Positions 61,001 through 64,000 of a stretch of DNA of 64,000 bases are shown here, in pieces. The position numbers and the translations under genes are program-made. Every line of letters starts with the position of its first letter. Positions within the stretch are counted from its first letter, which is position 1. Below the pieces are notes generated by a model. That model saw nothing but the letters and a program-made list of their open reading frames with translations. It was not told the origin of the DNA and ran no database searches. The DNA is from Ascidia mentula (Eukaryota > Chordata > Ascidiacea > Phlebobranchia > Ascidiidae), in the NCBI GenBank assembly GCA_947561715.1, contig OX387197.1, positions 11,157,001-11,221,000 of the forward strand. The letters run 5' to 3'.

Positions 61001-63883
61001 TTATTCACGACCGAAGAAGACGTTGAGTCGGTCTCGGATTGTTCCTTATTGGTTTATCATTTGGTATCCATTTTTGTACCATTGTGCCAACACCGGCACA
61101 TACAATGGTTCTTTGTCCTTATTTAAATTAACTTAACGTCAGTTTTGAGCAATACACAAATCATCCCCTTGAACTTATGTTTTTGTGTATTTACCAATTT
61201 AACTCGCAATCGATACCACGCCACCGGTCACTAACGGCTCACGACACCAGCGCATAAAAACAACACGCGTTCCCGATTAGGTGGACCCAAAACACTTAGC
61301 TGTCATGTTTTGCGCTGCGGGTGTACGTATGGGATCAATTCGTGCCGAACAATTCCCCGAGCACATCTTATCCTACTGTCCTTCCTGCATAGGTTCTATT
61401 TACGCAGCGTTTTTTCCCCTGAGAATTTTGGCACAAAATCGACTCATCCGGCTAATGGCAAGTGCAAATCCGTAGCATCTGGGGGAAAAATCAATTTCAC
61501 GGACACATCTCAAAAACACAAAAGTAGATTGAAAATGCCTAATACATTTGACCTATATGTATGTTGTCCCAGGAAAGTCTCAGTCCCAGCTTCCTTATGC
61601 CAGCGAATGGAATTAAAATAAACGTTAACATGTTTGCTGAATTTAGGTATTCCAGCTGTGATCGTGGGTGTTTCTGCTGTTGTCGATACTTCGGGTTACG
61701 GAAGTTCAACCTCGTGTTGGCTCAAGGTCGACTCGGGTTTCATCTGGAGCTTCGTTGGTCCAGTGTGCGCCGTCATCCTTTGCAACCTCATCTTTCTCGC
61801 CATCACTGTGTTCAAGATGTACAGACACACACTGACGTACACCGACTCGTCCAAAGTCAACGCTATAAAGTAAGAATCGATTCCACGTTTAAATTTTTTA
61901 CGATAAATAATTGGCAATAAAAGTAGGCGCTAGAGTCGCCACTCCTCGATCGGTGCATCCGCTCTTAATGCACTGCCGCCATTTAAATCATATCGCTATT
62001 CCCAAATGAGACCACGCATTGATATAATTGGACACTTCCATTTGCCAGGGTGTCAGTGCGCGGGGCATCCGTTCTACTTTGCCTGCTTGGAATCACTTGG
62101 GCATTCGGAATTCTCTGGGTTTGGGAGCAAGCACCGGTCATGGCTTATCTTTTTTGCATCTTTAACGCCTTCCAAGGAGTTTGCATCTTTGTTTTCCACT
62201 GTTTACTACAGAAAAAAGTAAGTTTGATGAAAATTCCTGGCATTTTTTTAAGTTTTCCATCAACCTGAAATACGCACGCAAACCTTGTGTTCGTAGACCA
62301 AATATTTTGTGTGTAACATGTCTATTCGGAAGATCATTACACGAGCGTGTGTTTACTGTGCAAGAGTTTTGGTTGTATTCAGATTTGACATTTGCGCAGC
62401 CACTCACATTTGCGCTTTTAAATAATTAACGGCGTCGTTTTTCGTGGAGTAACATCCATTATTGATTCTTGGGCGGCGAGCAGTAGACACTTCAGCACTA
62501 TGACACTTTTCCCCATGTCAGCTTCGTTTCCTGGCATAAACAGGTTGCGTAATCCCACACCAGTGTCCGCAGACACGCACTTCAACTTGAACATGATCCC
62601 AAAGCGTGGTACGGTTACACGATTTTGGTTTCTACTTGGGCCTATACATGTCGTCACTCACAAGGGCCTCCTACACACGATTCGAGCGGAAATAGCAATA
62701 ACCCCCCGCCTCCGCTGTATTCCATTTGCGTACCGCTGGCAATCTTTTTCCGACCAAATTGTAGCAAAGGCAACGTGGTGGGCACAAAAGGTCACTTCCT
62801 ATTCCTGTGTTGGCGCTTAGGTTGAAGGTGGCTCTATTAGATCAACAGGAACATTCAATCGTGTATGGTTACGTCAGAGGACGGTCAAACCACATAAGTT
62901 GCCGGGCAACAAGTTCTCGCATTCCTCTCCGCTCAAACACAACTATTTGCTGGCTGGTTATGGGTTTCCTCCAAGCTCCGCACTTGCTGCGCAGTAAATA
63001 ATAACATTCCCGAATCTCTTAACAGAAGATGCCAAGCGTGTCGAACGCCCGTTATCGCGAAGCCATGAAGGCAAACAAACCGTTGTCGCATTAAGCAATT
63101 CGATACAGGCACCAGTAAATAGCGCAGTGTGCCTTGTGCGCATTTCAACTTCCTGCTCACTGGTCGAACCCCGAAAGCTTTGCTGACGGTCGCGAACGGT
63201 TCACTTGCAGCGGGAAGTTAGTTCCCATGACCCCCGACGGTGCAGGGCGCTACAGAGACGGCGAGGTGTCGTGACCTGTTTTCATCTTTCCGTATGTCCT
63301 CGATAAGTCTCTCTCCAAATTCTTTGAGCGTCGGCAATGTCACGGAGATACGCAGAGTCGACGAGTAAAATGCCGTGACTCATTTCGTAGCTTCATATTT
63401 CTCCTTTATATTTACAGGTTCGCACTGAGTACAGCAGGTGTTTTGGTCGTTCGGCGTGCTGTCGCAAGAGGGGTCAAGAGTCTTACGTCAGCAACAGCAT
63501 GTCCTTTTCGAAGCAGTATACACCCGGTCGCTACTCTGGCAGTAACGCCACAACACACAGCACCACACTCACTACCCAATCCGCCAGCGTAAGTAGTGGA
63601 CATAAACCTCTTGCAAGATAAATTACTCACCTTAATCCCGCTTTCGGCGTTGTACGGTAGTAGAGTTGTGCGATGGTACCAGAGCTGTGCCAGTGGAAGT
63701 AATTGGGCGGCCATAAATCTAAATAATCAGCTTAACGAGTGCGTCAGTGATAAATTCTTACATTTTTTTGTTCGCAGCAATCGCAGCTGAGGCGCATGTG
63801 GAACGAGACGGTAGTGAACGGGCCACGAACCTCCGACTCGGCGATCAATCACTCGCAGGATTTAAACACGATGCCGAACCGAG
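46029..63883 (+). CDS. ADGRL: Latrophilin-type adhesion GPCR with olfactomedin domain, 3' incomplete
   Basis: 21 coding exons: 46029-46113, 47625-47731, 48004-48116, 51253-51365, 52096-52244, 52377-52493, 52553-52777, 52976-53333, 53393-53638, 54277-54399, 54615-54787, 56581-56740, 56940-57116, 57362-57579, 59118-59164, 59236-59463, 60688-60941, 61647-61869, 62049-62217, 63418-63588, 63778-63883; about 1187 residues, running off the window. All phases fit. Order: signal peptide (1-28); SUEL-type galactose-binding lectin (~36-138); olfactomedin (~141-420, e.g. [18 protein letters not shown]); Thr/Pro-rich stalk; HormR (~463-535); GAIN (~546-835); [15 protein letters not shown] with cleavage before Thr; seven TM segments (~850-1095) including [20 protein letters not shown] and [12 protein letters not shown]; tail with [11 protein letters not shown] as in vertebrate latrophilins. 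It is a plasma-membrane adhesion receptor; relatives bind teneurins and FLRTs at synapses. One of several vertebrate paralogues cannot be assigned. Confidence 0.95.
48117..51252 (+). other. Latrophilin intron 3
   Basis: A 3.1-kb intron splitting the lectin domain. It includes a 152-codon open frame at 50105-50563, but that has no recognisable content, no splice sites that keep the receptor frame, and sits in CpG-rich sequence where stops are rare. No other gene is seen. Confidence 0.5.
57580..59117 (+). other. Latrophilin intron before the GPS exons
   Basis: About 1.5 kb between the GAIN exon and the short exon CVYWSYSE of the GPS. It contains only unrecognised short frames on both strands. 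Confidence 0.5.
59464..59469 (+). other. Non-canonical GC donor splice site in latrophilin
   Basis: The exon coding for TM1 ends TTTTTCAG and the intron starts GCAAGT, a strong GC-AG donor. The next exon begins at 60688 after TGCACAG and restores [15 protein letters not shown] across the junction, matching vertebrate latrophilins. No GT alternative nearby preserves this reading. Confidence 0.75.
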
Positions 63884-64000
63884 GTAAGGATTTCGAGTTA
63901 AAACCTTCATGGCCCACCGATGAAATTCAGTGGAAAATAAAGGCCTGAGGTCGCAAAAGGCTTTGAACCTTCCCGCTTTGACTTCTTTGCAATGGACGCT

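Noticed and set aside
1..64000. Bacterial-type systems such as CRISPR arrays, operons with ribosome binding sites or prophage
   Set aside because: The window is a metazoan genome with spliced genes. No regularly spaced short repeats or prokaryotic gene organisation were seen.

Overview
The window is eukaryotic and almost certainly from a chordate. Protein-coding genes are split by GT-AG introns, and the recognisable products are chordate-type: FANCC, IK/RED, SREK1, BUD23, HMGCL, TIMM13, cystinosin and a latrophilin with an olfactomedin domain. Compact genes, intronless IK and HMGCL, splice-acceptor-like sequences a few bases before several start codons, and close same-strand gene pairs suggest an ascidian tunicate (Ciona-like) that uses spliced-leader trans-splicing. 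The organism call is inference. The gene calls rest on readable protein similarity and on exon phases that close without a break.

Layout. 1-4180: no supported gene; holds a 167-bp tandem duplication. 4184-6295 (+): a TATA-driven two-exon gene for a 112-residue secreted, very basic, six-cysteine peptide that I do not recognise; this is the best candidate for something undescribed. 6640-8046 (-): a short FANCC, about half the vertebrate length. 8772-15009 (+): IK/RED followed by SREK1, two splicing factors in a probable operon. 16452-17591 (+): BUD23. 18100-19856 (-): TIMM13 followed by HMGCL, two mitochondrial proteins in a second probable operon. 20173-20394 (+): a small orphan ORF. 21229-21681: a hAT-like non-autonomous element. 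About 23162-24289 (-): a decayed THAP / HTH_Tnp_4 / DDE_Tnp_4 transposase. 24613-26805 (+): cystinosin in nine exons. About 27.5-45.9 kb: roughly 18 kb with no gene I can support. 46029-63883 (+, running off the end): 21 coding exons of an adhesion GPCR of the latrophilin family with lectin, olfactomedin, HormR, GAIN/GPS and 7TM domains.

Two themes run through the window. First, the left 27 kb is AT-rich, CpG-poor and packed with housekeeping genes, while the right 36 kb is visibly richer in G+C and CpG and holds one long neuronal-type receptor gene with a large upstream desert. This looks like the mosaic DNA-methylation footprint known from tunicates. Second, same-strand neighbours share function (IK with SREK1 in splicing; TIMM13 with HMGCL in mitochondria), as expected if they are co-transcribed.
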